7,308 bases of DNA from Pedosphaera sp. (GCA_028293265.1 JAQGPB010000662.1:1-7308), one strand, 5' to 3'; positions 1 through 4,379 are shown, counted from the first letter of the stretch. A program made the numbers and translations. Notes: generated from the letters alone by a model not told the origin.

Positions 1-2
1 TC

Positions 3-95
3 CGCCGTCTGGTCGTGCGCTATGAGTACCATGCAGAGAATTTTCAGGGCTTAGTCCATCTGGCTGCGGCAGTTATACTCTTGAGGTATTTATGA
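3..95 (+). CDS. IS5-like transposase, C-terminal fragment (cut by window edge)
   Basis: An open frame enters from the left edge and gives 30 residues, beginning [16 protein letters not shown] and ending ILLRYL, then TGA at 93-95. The R-R-L-V-V-R-x-E-Y-H-x-E-N-F-x-G-x-V-H-L run followed by a short hydrophobic tail is the usual C-terminus of IS5-group DDE transposases; the glutamate of YEYHAENF is probably near the last catalytic acid of that fold. Only the end of the gene lies in the window, so whether the element is intact cannot be judged. No terminal inverted repeat was recognised in the 160 AT-rich bases that follow. The call comes from recalled family sequence, and the subgroup is uncertain. 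Confidence 0.75.
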   Translation, partial: RRLVVRYEYHAENFQGLVHLAAAVILLRYL

Positions 96-256
96 GATGT
101 GTTCTAGTATTGTAGTATTTTCCATTCAACTTTCGTGTTTGCGGTGCCAACATAGCATAAAAAAAGATGCATATTGGTATATGTTTATTTTAGGATATGT
201 TCCATGCCCACATCTTTGATCCGCCTGGCGTTCATTGCAAGCTCACCGTCTTCCCC
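96..256. other. AT-rich spacer between transposase end and MITE copy
   Basis: This stretch is richer in A and T than the DNA to its right, with a run of seven A's near 160-166. It probably contains the right end of the insertion sequence, but I could not identify a terminal inverted repeat or target duplication. No gene or RNA is apparent. Confidence 0.4.
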
Positions 257-260
257 CCAC

Positions 261-336
261 AGCCGTTGAGAGGGCCGGGGTGAGGGCGAGCGTAAACACT
301 GACTTTTACTGACATTACTTTTCTGAGGATCAATAG
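261..336 (-). repeat. Partial MITE-like repeat, left copy (inverted relative to 5641-5833)
   Basis: Read on the minus strand from 336, the sequence starts CTATTGATCCTCAGAAAA and continues through GTCAGTGTTTACGC and CCTCACCCCGGCCCTCTC. The same words occur in the same order from 5641 on the plus strand, over about 75 bases with scattered substitutions. The far end of the element, including the second terminal inverted repeat seen in the right copy, was not found here, so this copy is partial or has diverged. Its conserved end lies 36 bases before the first tRNA. The element encodes no protein of its own; small frames across both copies share residues only because the DNA is repeated. Confidence 0.8.
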
Positions 337-371
337 CCGGTGAAAGAGACCGGCCAGGGATTTTACTCTTT

Positions 372-447
372 GTCCCCATAGCTCAAAACACAGAGCGGGA
401 GTTTCCTAAACTCCAGGATGCTGGTGAGACTCCGGCTGGGGACACCA
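372..447 (+). tRNA. tRNA-Arg(CCU)-like, array member 1
   Basis: It folds as a full cloverleaf. The acceptor is 372-378 with 437-443 (7 of 7 pairs), A444 is the discriminator and CCA is encoded at 445-447. The D stem is GCTC/GAGC (381-384/393-396). The anticodon stem is GGAGT/ACTCC with loop TTCCTAA, giving anticodon CCU at 405-407 after U33... the loop spans 403-409, so the anticodon is C405 C406 T407. The T stem is GCTGG/CCGGC with loop TGAGACT (425-431). The stems are sound but the elbow is not: the D-loop AAAACACA has no G-G, and the T-loop has G at 55 and A at 56 in place of T and C. This is the only member that lacks both the CAG and GC loop motifs. It may be charged with arginine; its use in translation is uncertain. 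Confidence 0.8.
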
Positions 448-451
448 TTTT

Positions 452-525
452 GCGGGTGTGGTTCAACAGGAGTATGCGGCAGTGCCAAGGCCGAGACGAC
501 GGTGCGGTTCCGTTCACCCGCTCCA
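452..525 (+). tRNA. tRNA-Gly(GCC)-like, array member 2
   Basis: The acceptor GCGGGTG/CACCCGC (452-458/515-521) pairs fully. The discriminator is U522, as is usual for bacterial tRNA-Gly, and CCA lies at 523-525. The anticodon loop GTGCCAA (482-488) keeps U33 and gives GCC. The anticodon stem has four pairs plus an A-G mismatch next to the loop. The T stem GACGG/CCGTT pairs with one wobble, and its loop is TGCGGTT, with G55 and G58 instead of T55 and A58. The D arm is weak: GTTC faces either GTAT or GAGT, and the loop contains C-A-G at 467-469. Three T's separate it from the next gene. It is recognisably glycine-type, with a degenerate D arm and an altered elbow. Confidence 0.75.
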
Positions 526-528
526 TTT

Positions 529-617
529 GGGGGCGTAGCTCACCAGCAGAGGTGCTTGCGCACGGCCACTACAGTCAGACTGAAAAGGTGGCGGCACGCT
601 AGTGCCCGATCCCACCA
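529..617 (+). tRNA. tRNA-like RNA of class II size, anticodon unassigned, array member 3
   Basis: At 89 bases it is the longest member. The 5' strand GGGGGCG (529-535) pairs with 607-613, with one G-U and one G-A; A614 and CCA at 615-617 follow. The start GGGGGCGTAGCTCA resembles tRNA-Ala. The D-loop ACCAGCA carries C-A-G, and the D stem keeps three pairs. Beyond this the fold departs from the standard. GTGC/GCAC (552-555/560-563) encloses only TTGC, GCCAC/GTGGC (565-569/588-592) closes a long arm containing CAGT/ACTG, and GGCAC/GTGCC (593-597/602-606) encloses only GCTA. No normal five-pair, seven-base anticodon arm could be drawn. It may be a heavily remodelled tRNA mimic, a class II tRNA with reduced loops, or a rearranged pseudogene. 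Confidence 0.5.
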
Positions 618-622
618 TTTTT

Positions 623-699
623 GAGGGCATAGCTCAGCCAGTCAGAGCGGATGCTTCACATGCATCAGGTCGAAGGCGCGAATGCTTCTGCCCTCACCA
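623..699 (+). tRNA. tRNA-Val(CAC)-like, array member 4
   Basis: The acceptor GAGGGCA/TGCCCTC (623-629/689-695) is perfect, with discriminator A696 and CCA at 697-699. U8 and A9 are present. The D stem GCTC/GAGC encloses AGCCAGTCA (636-644). The anticodon stem GATGC/GCATC encloses TTCACAT (655-661), giving anticodon CAC with U33. The T stem GAAGG/GCTTC has a G-G mismatch at the loop-closing position. The T-loop is CGCGAAT, so T54 and T55 of the usual TTCGAAT are replaced by C and G while C56 and A58 remain. The D-loop has A-G where G18-G19 normally lie and is identical to that of member 5. The length and identity features fit valine; the elbow is unusual. Confidence 0.85.
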
Positions 700-704
700 T
701 TTCT

Positions 705-781
705 GTCCCTGTGGTGTAGCCAGTCAACACACCTGCCTCTCAAGCAGGAGATCGCCGGAGCGAAGCCGGTCAGGGACGCCA
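705..781 (+). tRNA. tRNA-Glu(CUC)-like, array member 5
   Basis: All four stems pair: acceptor GTCCCTG/CAGGGAC (705-711/771-777), D stem GTGT/ACAC (714-717/727-730), anticodon stem CCTGC/GCAGG around CTCTCAA (737-743), and T stem GCCGG/CCGGT with one wobble. The anticodon is CUC, the discriminator is G778 as in bacterial tRNA-Glu, and CCA is at 779-781. A standard tRNA of this kind would read close to the same sequence except in the two elbow loops. Here the D-loop is AGCCAGTCA and the T-loop is AGCGAAG rather than TTCGAAT. This member shows best that only the elbow has been changed. It is the most tRNA-like gene of the set. Confidence 0.87.
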
Positions 782-789
782 ATGTTCAC

Positions 790-865
790 GCCCCCAAAGC
801 ATTTTCAGCGATGCCCTCGCTCGGTAAGCGAGTTCAGCCCGGTGCAACTCCGGGTGGGGGCTCCA
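790..865 (+). tRNA. tRNA-Thr(GGU)-like with C33, array member 6
   Basis: The acceptor GCCCCCA/TGGGGGC (790-796/855-861) is perfect, with discriminator U862 and CCA at 863-865. The D stem GCAT/ATGC (799-802/811-814) encloses TTTCAGCG, again with C-A-G. The anticodon stem CTCGC/GCGAG (816-820/828-832) encloses TCGGTAA, which matches a tRNA-Thr(GGU) loop except that position 33 is C instead of the near-universal U. The T stem CCCGG/CCGGG is perfect, and its loop TGCAACT has G55 and C56. Position 8 is A rather than U. Discriminator U73 is unusual for bacterial tRNA-Thr. Losing U33 and U8 while keeping every stem argues against a normal decoding role. Confidence 0.75.
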
Positions 866-891
866 ACTTTTGGAGCAGCGCTCAAGCAACG
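866..891 (+). other. Spacer with short hairpin between array members 6 and 7
   Basis: This is the longest gap in the array, 26 bases; the others are 3 to 8. It contains GAGC/GCTC (873-876/880-883) around AGC, a word order that resembles the D arm of an initiator tRNA (GGAGCAG...GCTC). It may be a remnant of a duplicated tRNA 5' half. The stretch is short, so chance is possible. Confidence 0.3.
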
Positions 892-963
892 CGCAGTCGA
901 ACCAGCGTTCAGGCAGGCGTCATAAGCCAGCCGGGCCCGGGGCAGCACCGGGGACTGCGACCA
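892..963 (+). tRNA. tRNA-Met(CAU)-like with tetraloop D arm, array member 7
   Basis: The acceptor CGCAGTC/GACTGCG (892-898/953-959) is perfect and starts with C1-G72; A960 and CCA at 961-963 follow. The D arm is minimal: GAAC/GTTC (899-902/907-910) encloses only CAGC, with no bases between the acceptor and D stems. The anticodon stem is seven positions (912-918/926-932) with a central A-A mismatch, and its loop GTCATAA gives anticodon CAU with U33. A three-base variable region leads to T stem CCCGG/CCGGG with loop GGCAGCA (941-947). At 72 bases it is short. The CAU anticodon could mean methionine, or isoleucine if the C is modified. The architecture matches member 8 more than any standard bacterial tRNA I know. 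Confidence 0.7.
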
Positions 964-967
964 TTTT

Positions 968-1039
968 GCCTCCATGCAGCAGCCTGCGGATTTCTTTTGT
1001 AAAGAAATCCTGCCGGAGCATCACCGGCTGGAGGATCCA
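968..1039 (+). tRNA. tRNA-Thr(UGU)-like with tetraloop D arm, array member 8
   Basis: The acceptor 968-974/1029-1035 has six pairs plus a G1-A72 mismatch; U1036 and CCA at 1037-1039 follow. The D arm is GCAG/CTGC (976-979/984-987) closed by the tetraloop CAGC, as in member 7. The anticodon arm is long: seven pairs (989-995/1003-1009), or eight with 988-1010, around TTTGTAA, giving UGU. Only one or two bases separate it from T stem GCCGG/CCGGC, whose loop is AGCATCA. Like member 6 it is threonine-type with U73. An open 1-72 position is otherwise typical of bacterial initiator tRNA. The downstream HNH gene begins 24 bases after its CCA, so the two are probably on one transcript. Confidence 0.7.
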
Positions 1040-1063
1040 CTTTATTTTTGCTCGCGTAGTCCA

Positions 1064-1555
1064 ATGCAGAGACACGACGTCGAGAACGTCGCCAACCGTT
1101 GCCAGTACACCGGCGTCACGCTGCGCCCGGAAGAAGGCAACATTGACCACGTGGTGCCCCGCTCGCGCGGCGGCAGGGACGCGTGGGAAAATAGAGCAGT
1201 CCTTGAATGTATTGACCGTTCATATACTGACAAGACAATGGAACAAGCCTTAAAGGAGGCATCAGACAGGATAAAACTCTGTTATCAAGCCCATCTTGAC
1301 GGTAAACTTTATTTGAATGCTTCTTGTGAACAAATGAGTTGGAAGGTTATTTCATTAACAAGCCAATTGTTCGGCATTTATTCCGAAGTGTCTGTTATCA
1401 ACAATGCCACACCAGCCGTTCTGGAAGAAGCACAAAAGCAAAGAAAACAAAAAGTTGTGGAACACGCGGAGGCTTACCGAAATGCGTTTGATGTTTTACA
1501 GAAAGACTTCAAAGAACTTTTAGGATTCAACGGTATGGATTCAGTGTCCCATTAA
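1064..1555 (+). CDS. HNH endonuclease N-terminal domain joined to an unrelated AT-rich tail
   Basis: The frame encodes 163 residues from ATG 1064. An upstream in-frame ATG at 974 lies inside tRNA member 8 and was not chosen; no ribosome-binding site is visible. Residues 13-17 are C-Q-Y-T-G, 27-37 are I-D-H-V-V-P-R-S-R-G-G and 41-43 are W-E-N, the first two thirds of an HNH nuclease with the catalytic histidine at 29. In related proteins WEN leads within about ten residues to a third motif ending in N or H and then K-G or K-A; that motif is absent. From about 1190 the DNA turns AT-rich and the protein becomes helical and charged (Q-K-Q-R-K-Q-K near residues 125-131), with no family I recognise. 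It is probably a truncated, inactive HNH gene fused by recombination to foreign sequence. An unusual complete protein is less likely. The tail has its own ATG at 1238, without a ribosome-binding site. Confidence 0.6.
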   Translation: MQRHDVENVANRCQYTGVTLRPEEGNIDHVVPRSRGGRDAWENRAVLECIDRSYTDKTMEQALKEASDRIKLCYQAHLDGKLYLNASCEQMSWKVISLTSQLFGIYSEVSVINNATPAVLEEAQKQRKQKVVEHAEAYRNAFDVLQKDFKELLGFNGMDSVSH

Positions 1556-1790
1556 ATTAAGTATGAAGAAACAGGCGACCAAAGGGAGACCATTCGGATG
1601 ATTGGTAATAATTCATTATTTTTTGTGGTGATGCTTGGCTTTGTGTGACGCTTTGAATTGTTTCACTTTCAACCAGTTCAAATAATCGCCAATAAAATCA
1701 AGGGTTTTAAAAGGGTATTTTTCATAAAACTCTCATTATCAATTATTTAAAACAATTCAAAACCCCTTGTAAAATGGTTAATGCTTACTA
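1190..1790. other. AT-rich foreign block between broken HNH gene and broken tRNA-Arg
   Basis: Base composition changes sharply near 1190, inside the HNH frame, and changes back near 1790, inside a tRNA-Arg gene. The first part is the tail of the HNH-fused frame. From 1556 to 1790 no gene is visible. That stretch contains a perfect 12-base inverted repeat, TTTGAATTGTTT (1652-1663) and AAACAATTCAAA (1750-1761), and a near inverted repeat CAAGGGTTTT (1699-1708) with AAAACCCCTTG (1759-1769). The right arms overlap, so the two pairings are alternatives. The block resembles the residual end of an integrated element. Confidence 0.55.
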
Positions 1791-1829
1791 TCCGAAATCA
1801 GAAGCTCTATCCAATTGAGCTACCGATGC
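1790..1829 (-). pseudogene. 5' half of tRNA-Arg(UCG), truncated after the anticodon loop
   Basis: Read on the minus strand from 1829: acceptor GCATCGG, U8-A9, D stem GCTC/GAGC around AATTGGATA with normal G18-G19, then TCTGA and anticodon loop TTTCGGA, giving UCG (plus-strand bases 1793-1795). The expected stem TCAGA does not follow; the sequence turns into the AT-rich block at about 1790. No matching 3' half was found in the window. The break sits at the 3' edge of the anticodon loop, a usual crossover site for tyrosine-recombinase elements. Unlike the array members this tRNA has a normal D-loop, so it looks like a former ordinary host gene. Confidence 0.75.
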
Positions 1830-1927
1830 ATTGGGATGTGGACCGCAATTTCAACTCTTGCCCATCGCCGCCCTGGTTTCAAGGAAAAGCCACGTTGGTT
1901 CCCATTCCCAATGCGGGCTCATGTCAG

Positions 1928-2064
1928 GGGCGTGTTGCCCAATCCCCGGAGCGCGGGTCTGTGACCCGCAGCAACGTGAAAATATACGATAATCAACGCA
2001 GTTACAAGGCCGTTCGTCCAACCACGAGCTCTTTTTCATCTTTTTCGATTTGGGCAACACGCCC
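1928..2064. repeat. Palindromic repeat with 15-base perfect inverted ends
   Basis: GGGCGTGTTGCCCAA (1928-1942) recurs as its exact reverse complement at 2050-2064. Just inside the left arm lies a perfect hairpin, GCGGGTC/GACCCGC (1953-1959/1963-1969) with a three-base loop. The layout fits a small non-autonomous mobile repeat. No open frame with gene character lies here. Confidence 0.65.
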
Positions 2065-2082
2065 TCAGCCGGAACGATGCAG

Positions 2083-2244
2083 TTGAAACCGCAGATAAAC
2101 GCAGATGGACACAGATAAGCAATCATTCGGAAGCATTTCATCCTGCCTTCGATGATCCACCTTTTGGTGACGAACGCCGAGCCTTCCTGCAAGCGTGTTT
2201 TCCCTGCTTCCATCTGCGTTTATCCGCGTTCATCTGCGGTTGAA
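2083..2244. repeat. Inverted repeat built of CGCAGAT units
   Basis: The left arm (2083-2108) contains ACCGCAGATAAACGCAGATG. The right arm (2210-2244) is its near reverse complement, with one extra unit. Tandem variants of CGCAGATAAA or CGCAGATGAA on both arms make a large palindromic unit with about 100 bases of unique sequence between. I recall similar units as common intergenic repeats in environmental Verrucomicrobiota and related groups. The right arm ends about 80 bases before the hydrolase start. Confidence 0.65.
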
Positions 2245-2322
2245 TTGAATTTGTCCGGCTCAGGACTTGGCGGCTTGTCAAAATTCTTCGACTTTGGGCA
2301 AGTCATACGTTTAAATCGGCTC

Positions 2323-3225
2323 ATGAAATTCACCACGTTTTGCCAGCCAGTGCTGTTTTGCGGCATCTTCCTCGCAGCGCAGGCTGGGGCAGCCGAACCC
2401 AGCCAGCCCGCATTGTTGTGGCCGAACGGCGCGCCCGGAGAAACAAACACCGTCTCCACCGAGCATGATACGAGTGAGCCGGGCAAAGGGCTGGTGGCCG
2501 GAAAACCGGTCATCCGCCTGGGCAATGTTTCACAGCCCACAATCACCATCTATCGCCCGGCCGCGGCAGAACAGACGGGCACGGCGGTCATCGTATGTCC
2601 CGGCGGCGGCTATTCCATTCTCGCGTATGACCTGGAGGGAACGGAGGTGTGCGACTGGCTGAATTCAAAGGGTGTCACCGCCGTGCTGCTCAAATATCGT
2701 GTGCCGGCGAAAAACAGCATGGCTCCATTGCAGGACGCCCAGCGCGCGCTGGGATTGTTGCGGCACCGGGCGCAAGAATTTGGCGTTGATGCGCACCGCA
2801 TCGGCATCCTGGGATTTTCCGCCGGGGGAAATCTCTCGGCGAGGCTCTCCGCGAATTGCGCCCAGCGCGCCTATCCGGAAGCGGACGCTGCGGACAAGGA
2901 GAGTTGCCGGCCCGATTTTCAGTTGTTGATTTATCCCGCCTATCTCGCCTCGGCCAAAGATCCCACGCAACTCGTTCCTGATGTTGCCGTCGGCACCAAC
3001 ACTGCGCCGACGTTCATTGTCATGGCGGAGGATGATCCGGTGAAGGTGGAGAATGCCCTGGCTTATGCGTCTGCATTGAAACTCGCGAAGTTGCCGGTGG
3101 AACTCCACGTTTATCCCACCGGCGGACACGGCTACGGCCTGCGCCGCACCAAAGAGCCGATCACGATGTGGCCCGACCGGGCGGCGGAATGGATGGAACA
3201 CCGGGATTTATTGAAACGACAGTGA
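2323..3225 (+). CDS. Secreted alpha/beta hydrolase (esterase, BD-FAE/acetyl-xylan-esterase-like)
   Basis: The protein has 300 residues from ATG 2323. Upstream in-frame starts would read through the CGCAGAT repeat, and this start gives a clean signal peptide: M-K, then a hydrophobic stretch to about residue 20 and A-x-A near 21-24. The mature part has an oxyanion-hole motif C-P-G-G-G-Y (92-97), a nucleophile elbow G-F-S-A-G-G with Ser166, an acidic residue in A-E-D-D-P (Asp237 or Asp238) and His269 in G-G-H-G-Y-G. This is a complete Ser-Asp-His triad in the usual order and spacing. Such enzymes remove acetyl or other acyl groups from plant polysaccharides or small esters outside the cytoplasm; the exact substrate cannot be read here. 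No Shine-Dalgarno site is seen, and no co-transcribed partner. Confidence 0.87.
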   Translation: MKFTTFCQPVLFCGIFLAAQAGAAEPSQPALLWPNGAPGETNTVSTEHDTSEPGKGLVAGKPVIRLGNVSQPTITIYRPAAAEQTGTAVIVCPGGGYSILAYDLEGTEVCDWLNSKGVTAVLLKYRVPAKNSMAPLQDAQRALGLLRHRAQEFGVDAHRIGILGFSAGGNLSARLSANCAQRAYPEADAADKESCRPDFQLLIYPAYLASAKDPTQLVPDVAVGTNTAPTFIVMAEDDPVKVENALAYASALKLAKLPVELHVYPTGGHGYGLRRTKEPITMWPDRAAEWMEHRDLLKRQ

Positions 3226-3280
3226 ACGTCCGCCCCGGGCGCATCCGCGCACTGCCCCCGAACTTGCGGCCAGCGGGCCC

Positions 3281-3384
3281 CCTCTCCTCCATGCAATGGA
3301 GGAGAGGAGGCGCTGCTTGCCCGCGCCAACGATGGTTTTTCCAAACAAGATTTCCCTCTCCCACTCCTGCGTCGTGGGAGAGGG
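3281..3384. repeat. Two strong hairpins after the hydrolase gene
   Basis: CCTCTCCTCCAT (3281-3292) pairs with ATGGAGGAGAGG (3296-3307), twelve pairs with a three-base loop. CCCTCTCCCAC (3354-3364) pairs with GTGGGAGAGGG (3374-3384), eleven pairs with a nine-base loop. Both use CCCTCTCC words also found in the hairpin of the MITE at 5702-5723. They lie in the 247-base gap before exodeoxyribonuclease III and could end the hydrolase transcript, but neither is followed by a T-run. A repeat element is the simpler reading. Confidence 0.65.
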
Positions 3385-3472
3385 AGAAGAATCGGGGGCA
3401 GTGCGCGGATACACCCGTCCGCTCTGCGCCGATTTTCTGGCATTTTTCCGGCGGCTGACTTAATCTCGGCTG

Positions 3473-4225
3473 GTGAAAATAATTTCGTGGAACGTCAACG
3501 GGCTCCGCTCCGTGTTGCGCAAAAACTTTCTTGAGTATCTGGACAAGGAAGCGCCGGACATGCTTTGCCTCCAGGAAACCAAGGCCACGCCCGACGTGGT
3601 CGAGCAACTCTGGCCCTCGACCTATACCACCTACTGGAATTGCGCCCAGAAAAAGGGCTACTCCGGCACGGTCCTCTTCACCCGGCAGCGCCCGCTGGAG
3701 ATCACCTGCGGCATCGGCATGGCGGAACATGACAACGAAGGCCGCGTGCTCACCGCTGAGTATCCCAATTTTTTCCTCGTCAACGCCTACGTTCCCAACT
3801 CCAAGCGCGAACTCACCCGCCTGCCTTATCGCCAGCAATGGGACCGTGATTTCCTCCGTTTCCTCAGAAAGCTTGAGCGCAAAAAGCCGGTCATTTTTTG
3901 CGGCGACCTCAATGTGGCCCACACGGAAATTGACCTCGCCAATCCCAGGGCCAACGTGCGCAACCACGGTTTTACCGAGGAGGAACGCGCCGGCTTTGGT
4001 GCCTTTGTCAAAGCGGGGTTCATTGACACGTTCCGCGAATTCGAGCGCGGTGGCGGCCATTACACCTGGTGGAGTCCCATGGGCGGCGCGCGTTCCCGCA
4101 ATGTTGGCTGGCGGATTGATTATTTTCTGCTTTCCCCTGCGCTTCGTCCCAAGCTCAAGCGCGCGTTCATTCATTGCGAGGTGGCCGGTTCCGACCACTG
4201 CCCCGTCGGCATCGAGTTGGAGTAA
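3473..4225 (+). CDS. xth: Exodeoxyribonuclease III (ExoA-type AP endonuclease)
   Basis: The protein has 250 residues and starts at GTG 3473, where the family start M-K-I-I-S-W-N-V-N-G falls; no clear ribosome-binding site is present. All exonuclease-endonuclease-phosphatase motifs are visible: Asn7 in WNVNG, Glu35 in LQETK (metal ligand), Tyr106 in NAYVPN, Asp145 and Asn147 in GDLNVAH, Asp216 in RIDYF and the Asp241-His242 pair in SDHCP. In this family the enzyme cuts DNA 5' of abasic sites and trims 3' ends in base excision repair, in the cytoplasm. The length matches the ExoA subgroup and nothing appears truncated. Dense sense-strand coding leaves long open frames in other frames that are not genes. 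It stands alone between repeats and seems to be an ordinary chromosomal gene. Confidence 0.95.
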   Translation: MKIISWNVNGLRSVLRKNFLEYLDKEAPDMLCLQETKATPDVVEQLWPSTYTTYWNCAQKKGYSGTVLFTRQRPLEITCGIGMAEHDNEGRVLTAEYPNFFLVNAYVPNSKRELTRLPYRQQWDRDFLRFLRKLERKKPVIFCGDLNVAHTEIDLANPRANVRNHGFTEEERAGFGAFVKAGFIDTFREFERGGGHYTWWSPMGGARSRNVGWRIDYFLLSPALRPKLKRAFIHCEVAGSDHCPVGIELE

Positions 4226-4366
4226 TCCGCCGACATTTCGAAATCCCTACCCAATCCATCCCCGCCACATTGGGGTGTACACCCAAAATCGCATTTCCCA
4301 CCTTGCTCAAATCGCTTGCGTGAGGCATTGGTTTCATGCCGAATAATATCATCGCAGCAAGCAATC

Positions 4367-4375
4367 AAAGGAGGT
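4367..4375 (+). promoter_or_regulatory. Strong ribosome-binding site for the small membrane protein
   Basis: AAAGGAGGT ends four bases before ATG 4380. It is the only near-perfect Shine-Dalgarno sequence noted in the window, and it fixes the start of the following small gene. Confidence 0.9.
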
Positions 4376-4379
4376 CATT

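Noticed and set aside
372..1039. CRISPR array suggested by regular units separated by short spacers
   Set aside because: The units differ in sequence, fold as tRNAs with anticodons and CCA, and lack identical repeats.
372..1039. Simple decay of an ordinary tRNA cluster into pseudogenes
   Set aside because: Most stems remain fully paired, and the loop changes are the same in genes of different identity, which random decay would not produce. Members 2 and 3 may be partly degenerate.
974..1063. Extended N-terminus of the HNH protein from ATG 974
   Set aside because: This start is the last acceptor base of tRNA member 8, and its codons would span that tRNA. The ATG at 1064 fits the position of the HNH domain.
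418..1253. Several plus-strand open frames of 68 to 127 codons across the tRNA array
   Set aside because: They run through the well-paired tRNA stems and CCA ends in inconsistent frames and resemble no protein. The RNA genes explain the sequence better.
2152..2322. 57-residue N-terminal extension of the hydrolase
   Set aside because: It would be translated from the CGCAGAT repeat arm and would hide a clear signal peptide starting at 2323.
3281..3307. Intrinsic terminator of the hydrolase gene
   Set aside because: The hairpin is strong but no T-run follows, and its words recur in dispersed repeats; it is listed as a repeat instead.
3161..4198. Long minus-strand open frame of 345 codons opposite exodeoxyribonuclease III
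   Set aside because: It lies antisense to a gene with complete catalytic motifs, extends across the hairpin repeats and has no family resemblance; it is a codon-bias shadow.
4226..4379. Promoter for the small membrane protein gene (TTGCGT and AATAAT words)
   Set aside because: The spacing does not fit a sigma-70 promoter and no sigma-54 site was found, so no promoter could be placed.
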